Assembly: GCF_039542035.1 (NCBI RefSeq)
Contig: NZ_BAABHJ010000005.1
Coordinates: forward strand, 558,001-622,000
Source: Actinoallomurus liliacearum
GTDB taxonomy: Bacteria > Actinomycetota > Actinomycetes > Streptosporangiales > Streptosporangiaceae
Direction of reading: 5' to 3'
Length of the DNA: 64,000 nt
The translations under genes were made by a program, and so were the position numbers. Within the stretch, counting starts at the first letter, position 1. Each line of letters begins with the position of its first letter. Positions 1 through 7,035 of the stretch are shown here, piece by piece. The notes beneath the pieces were generated by a model. That model did not search any database, was not told the origin of the DNA, and saw nothing but the letters and a program-made list of their open reading frames with translations.

Positions 1-2
1 GC

Positions 3-551
3 ACCGGCTCGCCGCGCCGCGTCGCGCAACTGCGGGCGATACGGCACGACCTCGACGTCGTGCCGATCCGCGGCAACGCCGACACGCGCCTGCGGAAGGT
101 CACCGACGGCGAGGTGGACGCCGTCGTGCTGGCGTATGCCGGGCTGAACCGCATCGGCCGCCTGGAGGCCGTCTCGGAGATCTTCGAGCCGGACCAGATG
201 CTGCCCGCGCCGGGCCAGGGCGCGCTGGCGGTGGAGTGCCGGGCCGATCGCGACGATCTCATCGAGCTCCTCGCGACCCTCGACCACGCCCCGACCAGGG
301 CGGCCGTGACGGCGGAGCGGACACTGCTGGCCACGCTGGAGGCGGGCTGCTCGGCTCCCGTGGGCGCATACGCTGCATGGGAAGAGCAAATTGTGCATCT
401 GACCGGAGTCGTTGTCGGGTATGACGGTGAACGGCAGATTCGGTTGTCGGAAAGCGGCTCCCCGGACGATTCAGAGCGCCTAGGACGCGATCTCGCGGTC
501 AGGATGCTCGCGGAGGGGGCCGACCAGTTGATGGGGGAGAGCACATCTTGA
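3..551 (+). CDS. hemC: Porphobilinogen deaminase (hydroxymethylbilane synthase), 5'-truncated by the window edge
   Basis: HemC polymerises four porphobilinogens into hydroxymethylbilane on a dipyrromethane cofactor in the cytoplasm. Only the C-terminal 182 residues are present and the frame is open to the window edge. The visible part begins TGSPRR and VVPIRGNADTRL, the conserved cofactor/substrate loop. The segment LEAGCSAPVG (Cys codon 348-350) carries the cysteine that anchors the dipyrromethane. Its stop overlaps the TTG start of hemD by 4 bases, so the two are translationally coupled. In related actinomycetes hemA, and often rex, lie just upstream; that is an expectation and cannot be seen here. 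Confidence 0.97.
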   Translation, partial: TGSPRRVAQLRAIRHDLDVVPIRGNADTRLRKVTDGEVDAVVLAYAGLNRIGRLEAVSEIFEPDQMLPAPGQGALAVECRADRDDLIELLATLDHAPTRAAVTAERTLLATLEAGCSAPVGAYAAWEEQIVHLTGVVVGYDGERQIRLSESGSPDDSERLGRDLAVRMLAEGADQLMGESTS

Positions 552-2152
552 GCCCCGCGAGCAAAAAGGCCGCGTACGACGAGGGCGAGGCCCCCGCGAT
601 GGCCGGGACGACCCCCGGCGAGCGGCAGGGCATGGTCGCGTTCGTCGGTGTCGGCCCGGGCGACCCGGAGCTGGTGACGCTCCGGGCGGCCAGGATCCTC
701 GGTAAGGCCGACGTCATCGTGGTCCACGAGACCCTGGCGCCGCCGTACCGCGCACACTTCAACCCCGCCGCCGACGTGGTCGGCCCGGCGGGCGTCAGCC
801 TCGTGAGCCTGGCCCGGTCGGGCAAGGTCGTCGCGCGGGTGTTCGGCGGTGACCCCGGGCTGGGCTGCGCCCTGACCGAGGACGTGAAGACCTGTGCCAA
901 GGGCAAGGTGCCATTCGAGATCGTTCCCGGCGTCTCGTCCGTCACCGGCGTCCCCGGGTACGCCGGCATCCCACTGACGGACGGCAAGCACCGCGAGGTC
1001 GTGATCGTCGACGCCCAGGAGGGCGGGGTCGACTGGAGCGCCCATGCGAACGCCGCCACCCTGGTGATCCTCGGCGTCGAGAACACCATCGGCGAGGTCG
1101 CCAAGGGCCTGATGGCCGCCGGCCGGTCCGACACGACCCCGGTGGCGGTCACCTCGATGGGCACGACCACCGAGCAGTACACCGTCGACTCGACGCTGGC
1201 GAAGGTCGCCTCCGACACCAAGCACCTGGAGTCCCCGGCGCTGCTGGTCGTCGGCGACGTCGTCCGCTGGCGCGACAAGATGTCATGGTTCGAGTCCAAG
1301 CCGCTGTTCGGCTGGCGGGTGCTGGTGCCGCGCACCAAGGAGCAGGCCGCGTCGCTGTCGGACCAGCTCCGCTCGTACGGCGCCGTGCCCGACGAGGTGC
1401 CCACGATCTCGGTGGAGCCCCCGCGCACGCCGCAGCAGATGGAACGTGCCGTCAAGGGTCTCGTCACCGGCCGCTACGAGTGGGTGGTCTTCACCTCGAC
1501 CAACGCCGTGCGCGCCGTACGCGAGCGGTTCGAGCAGTACGGCCTGGACGCCCGCGCGTTCGCCGGCCTCAAGGTCGCGGCCGTCGGCGAGCAGACCGCC
1601 GCCGCGCTCGTGGAGTTCGGCGTCAAGCCGGACCTCATGCCGAAGGGGCAGCAGTCCTCCGAGGGGCTCGTGGAGGTCTGGCCGCCGTACGACAAGGACC
1701 TCGACCCGATCAACCGGGTGCTGCTGCCGCGCGCCGACATCGCCACCGAGACGCTCGTCGCCGGGCTCACCGAGCTGGGCTGGGAGTGCGACGACGTGAC
1801 CGCCTACCGGACCGTACGGGCGGCGCCGCCGCCGGCGCCGATCCGCGAGGCGATCAAGGGCGGCGGGTTCGACGCCGTGCTGTTCACCTCGTCCTCGACG
1901 GTCCGGAACCTGATCGGCATCGCCGGCAAGCCGCACAACGTCACGGTCATCGCCTGTATCGGCCCGCAGACCGCGCGCACGGCGGAGGAGTACGGTCTGC
2001 GCGTCGACGTGCTGGCGGACAGCCCGTCCGTCAGCGCCCTCGCCGAGGCGCTCGCGGAGTACGGTTCCAAGCGGCGGGCCGCCCAGGTCGAGGCCGGTGA
2101 CCCCCTCCGCAAGCCGAGTGAGATGCGCCGCGGCGCCCGCCGGCGCAAGTGA
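548..2152 (+). CDS. hemD: Uroporphyrinogen-III synthase fused to a divergent uroporphyrin-III methyltransferase-like domain
   Basis: 534 aa. Residues about 27-245 have the tetrapyrrole methylase fold: GVGPGDPE at 34-41 is the first SAM loop, and IVPGVSS and TGVPGYAGIPL follow. Residues about 255-510 are uroporphyrinogen-III synthase, which inverts ring D of hydroxymethylbilane; VLVPRTKEQA and LFTSSSTVRN are conserved there. The methylase half lacks the usual RLKGGDPFVFGRGGEE loop and has RVFGGDPGLGCALTED instead, so methyltransferase activity is doubtful. The TTG start overlaps the hemC stop and hemB follows after 20 bases. HemD activity is well supported; a SUMT activity feeding siroheme or cobalamin is uncertain. 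Confidence 0.93.
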   Translation: MSPASKKAAYDEGEAPAMAGTTPGERQGMVAFVGVGPGDPELVTLRAARILGKADVIVVHETLAPPYRAHFNPAADVVGPAGVSLVSLARSGKVVARVFGGDPGLGCALTEDVKTCAKGKVPFEIVPGVSSVTGVPGYAGIPLTDGKHREVVIVDAQEGGVDWSAHANAATLVILGVENTIGEVAKGLMAAGRSDTTPVAVTSMGTTTEQYTVDSTLAKVASDTKHLESPALLVVGDVVRWRDKMSWFESKPLFGWRVLVPRTKEQAASLSDQLRSYGAVPDEVPTISVEPPRTPQQMERAVKGLVTGRYEWVVFTSTNAVRAVRERFEQYGLDARAFAGLKVAAVGEQTAAALVEFGVKPDLMPKGQQSSEGLVEVWPPYDKDLDPINRVLLPRADIATETLVAGLTELGWECDDVTAYRTVRAAPPPAPIREAIKGGGFDAVLFTSSSTVRNLIGIAGKPHNVTVIACIGPQTARTAEEYGLRVDVLADSPSVSALAEALAEYGSKRRAAQVEAGDPLRKPSEMRRGARRRK

Positions 2153-2172
2153 TGAGCTGAAAGAAGGTCGTT

Positions 2173-3159
2173 GTGACCGCGCAGTTCCCCGTCGTACGTC
2201 CCCGGCGGCTCCGCCGCACCCCCGCGCTGCGGCGGCTGGTCGCCGAGACCCACCTGCACCCGAGCGACCTGGTGCTGCCGCTCTTCGTCAAGGAGGGCAT
2301 CACCGAGCCGCAGCCGATCGCGTCGATGCCGGGCGTCGTGCAGCACACCCGGGAGTCCCTGCGCAAGGCGGCGCACGACGCGGTGGAGGCCGGCGTCGGC
2401 GGGCTGATCCTGTTCGGCATCCCCGCGGTCAAGGACGGCCGCGGCTCGGCCGCCGACGACCCGGCCGGCATCGTGCAGAAGGGGCTACGCGACCTGTCCG
2501 CCGACCTCGGCGACGCCACGGTGCTCATGGCGGACCTGTGCCTGGACGAGTACACCGACCACGGGCACTGCGGCATCCTCACGGGCTCCGGGGAGGTCGA
2601 CAACGACGCGACCCTGGAGCGCTACGCCTCCATCGCCGTCGCCCAGGCCGCGGCGGGCGTGGACGTCGTCGCCCCGAGCGGCATGATGGACGGCCAGGTC
2701 GCCGCGATCCGCACCGCCCTGGACGAGGCCGGCTACGGCAACGTCGCGATCATGGCGTACGCCGTGAAGTACGCCTCGGCGTTCTACGGCCCGTTCCGCG
2801 AGGCCGCCGAGTGCGCGCCGCAGTTCGGCGACCGGTCCGCCTACCAGCAGGACCCGCCGAACGCCGAGGAGTCGATGCGGGAGGTGCTGCTGGACCTGGA
2901 CGAGGGCGCCGACTTCGTCCTGGTCAAGCCCGCGCTGACCTACCTCGACATCGTCCGCCGGGTACGCGACACGGTGCACGTCCCGGTCGCCGCCTACCAG
3001 GTCAGCGGCGAGTACGCCATGGTCGAGGCGGCCGCCGCGCAGGGCTGGATCGACCGCGACCGGATCATCATGGAGACGCTGATCTCCGCCCGCCGTGCGG
3101 GCGCCGACATCATCCTGACCTACTGGGCCACCGAGGTCGCCCGCTCCCTGCGCGCCTGA
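2173..3159 (+). CDS. hemB: Delta-aminolevulinic acid dehydratase (porphobilinogen synthase)
   Basis: Condenses two 5-aminolevulinates to porphobilinogen. 328 aa, the usual length. The two active-site lysines are K199 (AYAVKYAS) and K252 (VLVKPAL). The metal loop is DLCLDEYTDHGHCG, with C123 and C133 but Asp at 125, where zinc enzymes of the E. coli type carry a third cysteine, so metal use may be mixed or altered. The GTG start at 2173 follows a GAAGG ribosome site after five bases. It is third in the hemC-hemD-hemB run. The 219-base gap downstream contains a strong stem-loop. Confidence 0.97.
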   Translation: MTAQFPVVRPRRLRRTPALRRLVAETHLHPSDLVLPLFVKEGITEPQPIASMPGVVQHTRESLRKAAHDAVEAGVGGLILFGIPAVKDGRGSAADDPAGIVQKGLRDLSADLGDATVLMADLCLDEYTDHGHCGILTGSGEVDNDATLERYASIAVAQAAAGVDVVAPSGMMDGQVAAIRTALDEAGYGNVAIMAYAVKYASAFYGPFREAAECAPQFGDRSAYQQDPPNAEESMREVLLDLDEGADFVLVKPALTYLDIVRRVRDTVHVPVAAYQVSGEYAMVEAAAAQGWIDRDRIIMETLISARRAGADIILTYWATEVARSLRA

Positions 3160-3189
3160 GGTGAACCCGCTCTCGAAGCCGTGCTGATG

Positions 3190-3226
3190 GGTCGCTCGCG
3201 CCGCCTCACTCGCTTCGCGAGCGACC
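3190..3226 (+). terminator. Stem-loop after hemB in a repetitive intergenic region
   Basis: Perfect 11-bp arms at 3190-3200 (GGTCGCTCGCG) and 3216-3226 (CGCGAGCGACC) with a 15-base loop. There is no strong T-tract. The sequence up to about 3280 consists of short CGCTC/GCGAG-like palindromic words of the kind scattered between genes in high-GC actinomycetes. It may terminate or attenuate transcription leaving hemB, or be a REP-like repeat. Confidence 0.5.
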
Positions 3227-3378
3227 TCGTTCCTCGGCCGCTCACTCCGCTCGCTGCGGCGGCGTCGCTCCGGTGACCCGCCGCATAGCAGGTCACGGCT
3301 TCGCCGCTATTCGGGGGTTCCCACAACTCGCGAAACCGCGGCGCGTCATCATCGAAAGAGGAGCGGAGGGGGAGCAGG

Positions 3379-4047
3379 ATGCTGGACGTAACAGCGAAGC
3401 GAACGAACCGGTCGGCCGGCCGCCGCAAGACGGGCGAGTCGGCCAGGCGCGAGCGCATGGCGGCCGCCGTACAGGAGTACGCCGCCCTGGGCTGGCCCTG
3501 TTATCCGGGCGAACATCCGGCGACCGACGGCACGCGGGCGTGTTCCTGCGACCGGATCGGCTGTCCGTCGCCCGCGGCGCATCCCCGGTCCCAGGTGTGG
3601 CAGCGGCAGGCCACGGTCGACGTCGACACCCTGGGACGCTGGTGGGCGGGCGACCCGGAGGCCAACGTCGTCCTGCCGACCGGGCGGGTCTTCGACGTCT
3701 TCGACGTGCCGGCCGCGGCGGGCCGCGCGGCCCTGGACCGGATGGAGCGCGAGGGCGTACCGGTCGGCCCGGTGGCCGCCCACGGTGACGAGCGCTACCT
3801 GTTCTTCGTCGCCACCCGTGGCGCGCCCGTCGACGAGGACGAGTGGTGGTCCTGCCACCTCGACACCGTCCCGGAGACGATCGCCGACAACCCCGGGATG
3901 CGCTGGCACTGCCGCGACAGCTACGTCGTCGCGCCGCCGTCGGTGCTGCCGTTCGACCGCGCGGTGACCTGGGTCAGGGCGCCGCACGGTGCGCCGCTGC
4001 CCGACCCGCTGCGGCTACTGGAGATCCTGGCCGACGACGCCGAATGA
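3379..4047 (+). CDS. PrimPol-like (bifunctional DNA primase/polymerase N-terminal) domain protein, probably catalytically inactive
   Basis: 222 aa. After a basic tail of about 25 residues the protein shows the landmarks of the actinobacterial primase/polymerase N-terminal domain: a Cys-containing insert CSCDRIGCPSPAAHP, the WQRQATVD and RWWAGDPEANV segments, and LPTGRVFDVFDVP. In active members the last strand usually ends in an Asp-Val-Asp metal site. Here the second acidic position is Pro and no helicase domain follows, so a replicative role is unlikely. It lies between hemB and hemL, 19 bases before hemL. The ATG has a purine-rich ribosome site (GGAGGGGGAG). The family call is fair; the function is unknown. 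Confidence 0.7.
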   Translation: MLDVTAKRTNRSAGRRKTGESARRERMAAAVQEYAALGWPCYPGEHPATDGTRACSCDRIGCPSPAAHPRSQVWQRQATVDVDTLGRWWAGDPEANVVLPTGRVFDVFDVPAAAGRAALDRMEREGVPVGPVAAHGDERYLFFVATRGAPVDEDEWWSCHLDTVPETIADNPGMRWHCRDSYVVAPPSVLPFDRAVTWVRAPHGAPLPDPLRLLEILADDAE

Positions 4048-4066
4048 CGTCTGGGAGACTCGTGGG

Positions 4067-5359
4067 GTGACTTCCACGAATCGTTCCGAAGCACTGTTCG
4101 ACCGGGCCGGTGCGGTCATCCCGGGCGGCGTGAACTCCCCGGTGCGCGCCTTCGGGGCCGTGGGCGGCACCCCGCGGTTCATCGCCTCGGCCCGGGGCGC
4201 GTACCTCGTCGACGCCGACGGCAACGAGTACGTCGACCTGATCTGCTCGTGGGGCCCGATGATCCTCGGGCACGCCCACCCGCAGGTCGTGGAGGCCGTG
4301 CACCACGCCGTGGAGCAGGGCACCTCGTACGGCGCCCCGACCGAGGGCGAGGTCCTGCTCGCCGAGGAGATGGTCGCCCGCACGCCGATCGACGAGGTCC
4401 GCCTGGTCAGCTCCGGCACCGAGGCGACGATGTCGGCGATCCGGCTGGCCCGCGGCTTCACCGAGCGTCCGAAGATCGTCAAGTTCGCCGGCTGCTACCA
4501 CGGTCACTCCGACGCGCTGCTGGCCGCCGCCGGGTCCGGCGTCGCGACGTTCGGCCTGCCGGACTCGCCGGGCGTCACCGGCGCGGCCACCGCCGACACG
4601 ATCGTGCTCCGCTACAACGACATCGCCGCCGTCGAGGAGACGTTCGGTGAGTACGGCCACGAGATCGCCTGCGTCATCACCGAGGCGTGCCCGGCCAACA
4701 TGGGCATCGTCCCGCCGACCCAGGACTTCAACGCCGCCCTGAAGCGCGTCTGCGAGCGGCACGGCGCCCTGCTCATCGTCGACGAGGTCCTGACCGGCTT
4801 CCGCGTCTCCCGGTCCGGCTGGTACGGCCTGGAGGGCGTCGCCGGCGACCTGTACACCTTCGGCAAGGTGATGGGCGGCGGCCTGCCGGCCGCGGCCTTC
4901 GGCGGCCGCGCCGACGTCATGGACCGGCTGGCTCCCGCGGGCCCGGTGTACCAGGCGGGCACCCTGTCCGGTAACCCTCTGGCCACCGCCGCCGGCCTGG
5001 CCACGCTCCGCGCCGCCACCGACGAGGTCTACGCGCGCATCGACCACGCCGCCACCGCGGTCGCCCAGGCCGCGACGGAGGCACTGACCAAGGAGGGCGT
5101 GCCGCACCGGCTGCAGACCGCGGGCAACCTCTTCTCGATCTTCTTCGCCGAGGATCCGGTGCTGGACTTCGAGCAGGCCCAGCGCCAGAACACCCGCCGC
5201 TACGCCGCGTTCTTCCACACGGCCCTGGACCACGGCGTCTACCTGCCCCCGTCGGCGTACGAGGCGTGGTTCCTGTCCGCCGCCCACGACGACACGGCAT
5301 TGGAACGCATCGCGGAAGCCCTCCCCCACGCAGCGAGAGCCGCCGCCGAAGCGGTGTGA
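4067..5359 (+). CDS. hemL: Glutamate-1-semialdehyde 2,1-aminomutase
   Basis: PLP enzyme of the C5 pathway; it converts glutamate-1-semialdehyde to 5-aminolevulinate, the substrate of HemB. 430 aa from GTG 4067. The frame is open further upstream, but homology begins with SEALFDRAGAVIPGGVNSPVRAF just after this start. The PLP lysine is K267 in YTFGKVMGGGLP, and DEVLTGFR holds the cofactor aspartate. Complex landmarks SSGTEA and CYHGHSDA are present. It is the last gene of the heme run and is followed within 10 bases by a 40-bp perfect palindrome. Confidence 0.96.
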   Translation: MTSTNRSEALFDRAGAVIPGGVNSPVRAFGAVGGTPRFIASARGAYLVDADGNEYVDLICSWGPMILGHAHPQVVEAVHHAVEQGTSYGAPTEGEVLLAEEMVARTPIDEVRLVSSGTEATMSAIRLARGFTERPKIVKFAGCYHGHSDALLAAAGSGVATFGLPDSPGVTGAATADTIVLRYNDIAAVEETFGEYGHEIACVITEACPANMGIVPPTQDFNAALKRVCERHGALLIVDEVLTGFRVSRSGWYGLEGVAGDLYTFGKVMGGGLPAAAFGGRADVMDRLAPAGPVYQAGTLSGNPLATAAGLATLRAATDEVYARIDHAATAVAQAATEALTKEGVPHRLQTAGNLFSIFFAEDPVLDFEQAQRQNTRRYAAFFHTALDHGVYLPPSAYEAWFLSAAHDDTALERIAEALPHAARAAAEAV

Positions 5360-5368
5360 CCCATCACC

Positions 5369-5408
5369 GCCGAGACTTTCCGTCGCCATGGCGACGGAAA
5401 GTCTCGGC
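5369..5408. terminator. 40-bp perfect palindrome, bidirectional terminator between hemL and the LLM gene
   Basis: The arm 5369-5388 is exactly complementary to 5389-5408; the centre reads CCATGG and the arms contain GACTTTCC / GGAAAGTC. It sits between two convergent genes, hemL (stop 5359) and the LLM oxidoreductase (stop 5417), so it can fold in transcripts from either side. There is no unpaired loop beyond what sterics require, which is unusual for a simple terminator. Confidence 0.8.
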
Positions 5409-5416
5409 ACTGTCGG

Positions 5417-6340
5417 TCAGGCGTCTGGGGACAAGGCTTCGACGATCTCCTCCGCGCGGGCCGTGGCGGCCTTGGGTTCGGCGTCGGGGTTGCCGACGAG
5501 GGGGTCCCAGTTGAGGTCGTAGAAGAGTTCGGTGACGCCCTGCTCGGCGAGCCAGGCGGTGTCCTCGCGGATCTGGTCGTAGGAGCCGGACAGGCGCAGG
5601 CGCTTGCCGGCGTCGTAGGTGACCTCCTCGCCCGCCCGTACGACGCCGCGGACGACGACGCGGACCGCGTCGGGGTCCCTGCCCGCCTCCTCGGCGGCCT
5701 GCCGGACGGTGGCGATCTGCTCGTGGATGCGGGACAGGTCGGTGGCGCTGCGGCTGAGCCAGCCTTCCGCGATCCGGCCGGCGCGCTTCAGCGCGGCCTC
5801 GGCCACGCCGCCGAGCAGTACCGGCGGGTGCGGCTTCTGCACGGGCTTGGGGGCCTGGCGGCTCGGCGGGATCGTGTAGAACTCACCGTCGAACTCGCTG
5901 ACCTCGTCCTCCCACAGCGTGCGCAGCGCCGCGACGAACTCCTCGGCGCGCGCGCCGCGTCGCTCCTCCGAGGCGCCGCTGGCGACGAACTCCTCGTGCT
6001 GCCAGCCGGCGCCCAGGCCGAGGTCGAACCGCCCGTTGGACAGCACGTCCAGGGAGGCGACCTCCTTGGCGAGGTACACGGGCGTGACGAACGGGAAATT
6101 GATCAGGGAGACGCCGAGGCGGATCCGGGAGGTGCGGGCGGCGGCGTAGGCCAGGGTGACGAGCGGGTCGAGCACGCTGCGGTACACCGGGGCCAACGCC
6201 TCCCTGTCGGCCGGGGTGAGCAGGCGGTGGAACGCCCACAGCGAGTCGTATCCGAGGTCTTCCGCGCGTTCCGCGAAGTGACCGACGTTCCGTGGGGTGG
6301 CCCATGCCCCCGACACCGGGGCGCCGAATCCGATCCTCAT
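5417..6340 (-). CDS. LLM class F420-dependent oxidoreductase
   Basis: 307 aa from the ATG at 6340. The frame stays open upstream, but this ATG begins the typical first strand MRIGFGAP and has a GAGG site 9 bases before it. The protein has the luciferase-like monooxygenase TIM-barrel pattern: ERAEDLGYDSLWAFH, TSRIRLGVSLI, LAKEVASLDVLSNGRFDLGLGAGW, and a C-terminal helix pair. Such enzymes in actinomycetes usually use F420 and not FMN. The substrate is not predictable. Its neighbour, a divergently read TetR gene set, is probably unrelated. Confidence 0.85.
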   Translation of the reverse strand: MRIGFGAPVSGAWATPRNVGHFAERAEDLGYDSLWAFHRLLTPADREALAPVYRSVLDPLVTLAYAAARTSRIRLGVSLINFPFVTPVYLAKEVASLDVLSNGRFDLGLGAGWQHEEFVASGASEERRGARAEEFVAALRTLWEDEVSEFDGEFYTIPPSRQAPKPVQKPHPPVLLGGVAEAALKRAGRIAEGWLSRSATDLSRIHEQIATVRQAAEEAGRDPDAVRVVVRGVVRAGEEVTYDAGKRLRLSGSYDQIREDTAWLAEQGVTELFYDLNWDPLVGNPDAEPKAATARAEEIVEALSPDA

Positions 6341-6389
6341 GGATCTAATCCTCGCAGCCGTTGGAGCGCGGCGGTATGGGGCCGCCATC

Positions 6390-6950
6390 TCATCGCGCGG
6401 TGCGGCGTGCGGTTTCGCGTACGCCGGCGAGGATCAGCTCGATGCCGTCGTTGAAGGCGCGGTCGCGTCGCTCTCGCGGCCAGTCGCCGGCGCCGGTCTT
6501 GCGTGCCTGCTCCTCGATCGTGAAGCCGTTGACGTAGGCCAGGAGGGTGTCCACGGCGAGGACCGCCGTCTCGGCGGGGACGCCTCCGGCGGTCTGCGCG
6601 GCGACGAGGCCGTGGAAGGTGGCGACGGCCTCGCTGCCCGGGTGATGGAAGGTGGCGATCAGCCGCGCGCCGTCTCGGTGGGCCAGCATGAGCTCGCGCA
6701 TGGCGATCGCGACGGCGCGCAGCCGCTCCTCCCAGGAGCCGCCGGGAGACGGGGCGGCGTCGGCCGGTGGCGTGGACAGGTACGCGACCATGGCGTCCAG
6801 CAGGGCCTGCTTGCTCGGATAGTGCCGGTACAGCGCGCTCGCCCGTACGCCGAGGCGGCTCGCCAGGAGGCGCATGGTCAGGCCGTCCAGGCCCACCTCG
6901 TCGAGCAGCTCGACCGCCGCCCGAAGCACCTCCGCGCGTCGCTGCCCCAT
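6390..6950 (-). CDS. TetR family repressor with tetracycline-repressor-type C-terminal domain
   Basis: 186 aa from ATG 6948-6950, which has GGAGGAAAC in front; the open frame further upstream is not protein-like. The N-terminal HTH spans about residues 5-50 (AAVELLDEVGLDGLTMRLLASRLGVRASALYRHYPSK). The C-terminal half resembles the TetR_C ligand domain. It is divergent from an FAD monooxygenase across 85 bases that hold two tandem 15-bp dyads, the arrangement of tetR/tetX-like pairs. It probably represses itself and the monooxygenase-hydrolase operon until a small aromatic or drug-like ligand binds. Confidence 0.88.
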   Translation of the reverse strand: MGQRRAEVLRAAVELLDEVGLDGLTMRLLASRLGVRASALYRHYPSKQALLDAMVAYLSTPPADAAPSPGGSWEERLRAVAIAMRELMLAHRDGARLIATFHHPGSEAVATFHGLVAAQTAGGVPAETAVLAVDTLLAYVNGFTIEEQARKTGAGDWPRERRDRAFNDGIELILAGVRETARRTAR

Positions 6951-6985
6951 CGTTTCCTCCCGGTTGACAGTTCGGCACCCGTGAT

Positions 6986-7015
6986 GTGAACAATGTACAC
7001 GTGAACGTTGTTCAC
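6986..7015. promoter_or_regulatory. Two tandem 15-bp TetR-type operators in the divergent promoter
   Basis: 6986-7000 reads GTGAACAATGTACAC and 7001-7015 reads GTGAACGTTGTTCAC; both fit GTGAACnnTGTnCAC, abut with no gap, and are dyads with 6-bp arms (one mismatch in the first). The outer arms GTGAACAA and TTGTTCAC also pair with each other. A TTGACA hexamer at 6964-6969 sits at -35 distance in the forward direction. The position between a tetR gene and its likely target supports operator function. Confidence 0.8.
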
Positions 7016-7035
7016 TTGGAACGGAGGATGAGGCG

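Noticed and set aside
3227..3378. Possible RNA gene or mobile repeat in the GC-rich gap before the PrimPol-like gene
   Set aside because: Only short CGCTC/GCGAG-like words and a small GGTGACC/GGTCACG pairing were seen; no tRNA cloverleaf, transposase or terminal repeat.
7001..7015. GTGAAC-GTTCAC dyad as a second Rex site
   Set aside because: The half-site spacing is 5 and not 4, the outer TTGT/ACAA is missing, and a tandem copy next to a tetR gene fits a TetR operator better.
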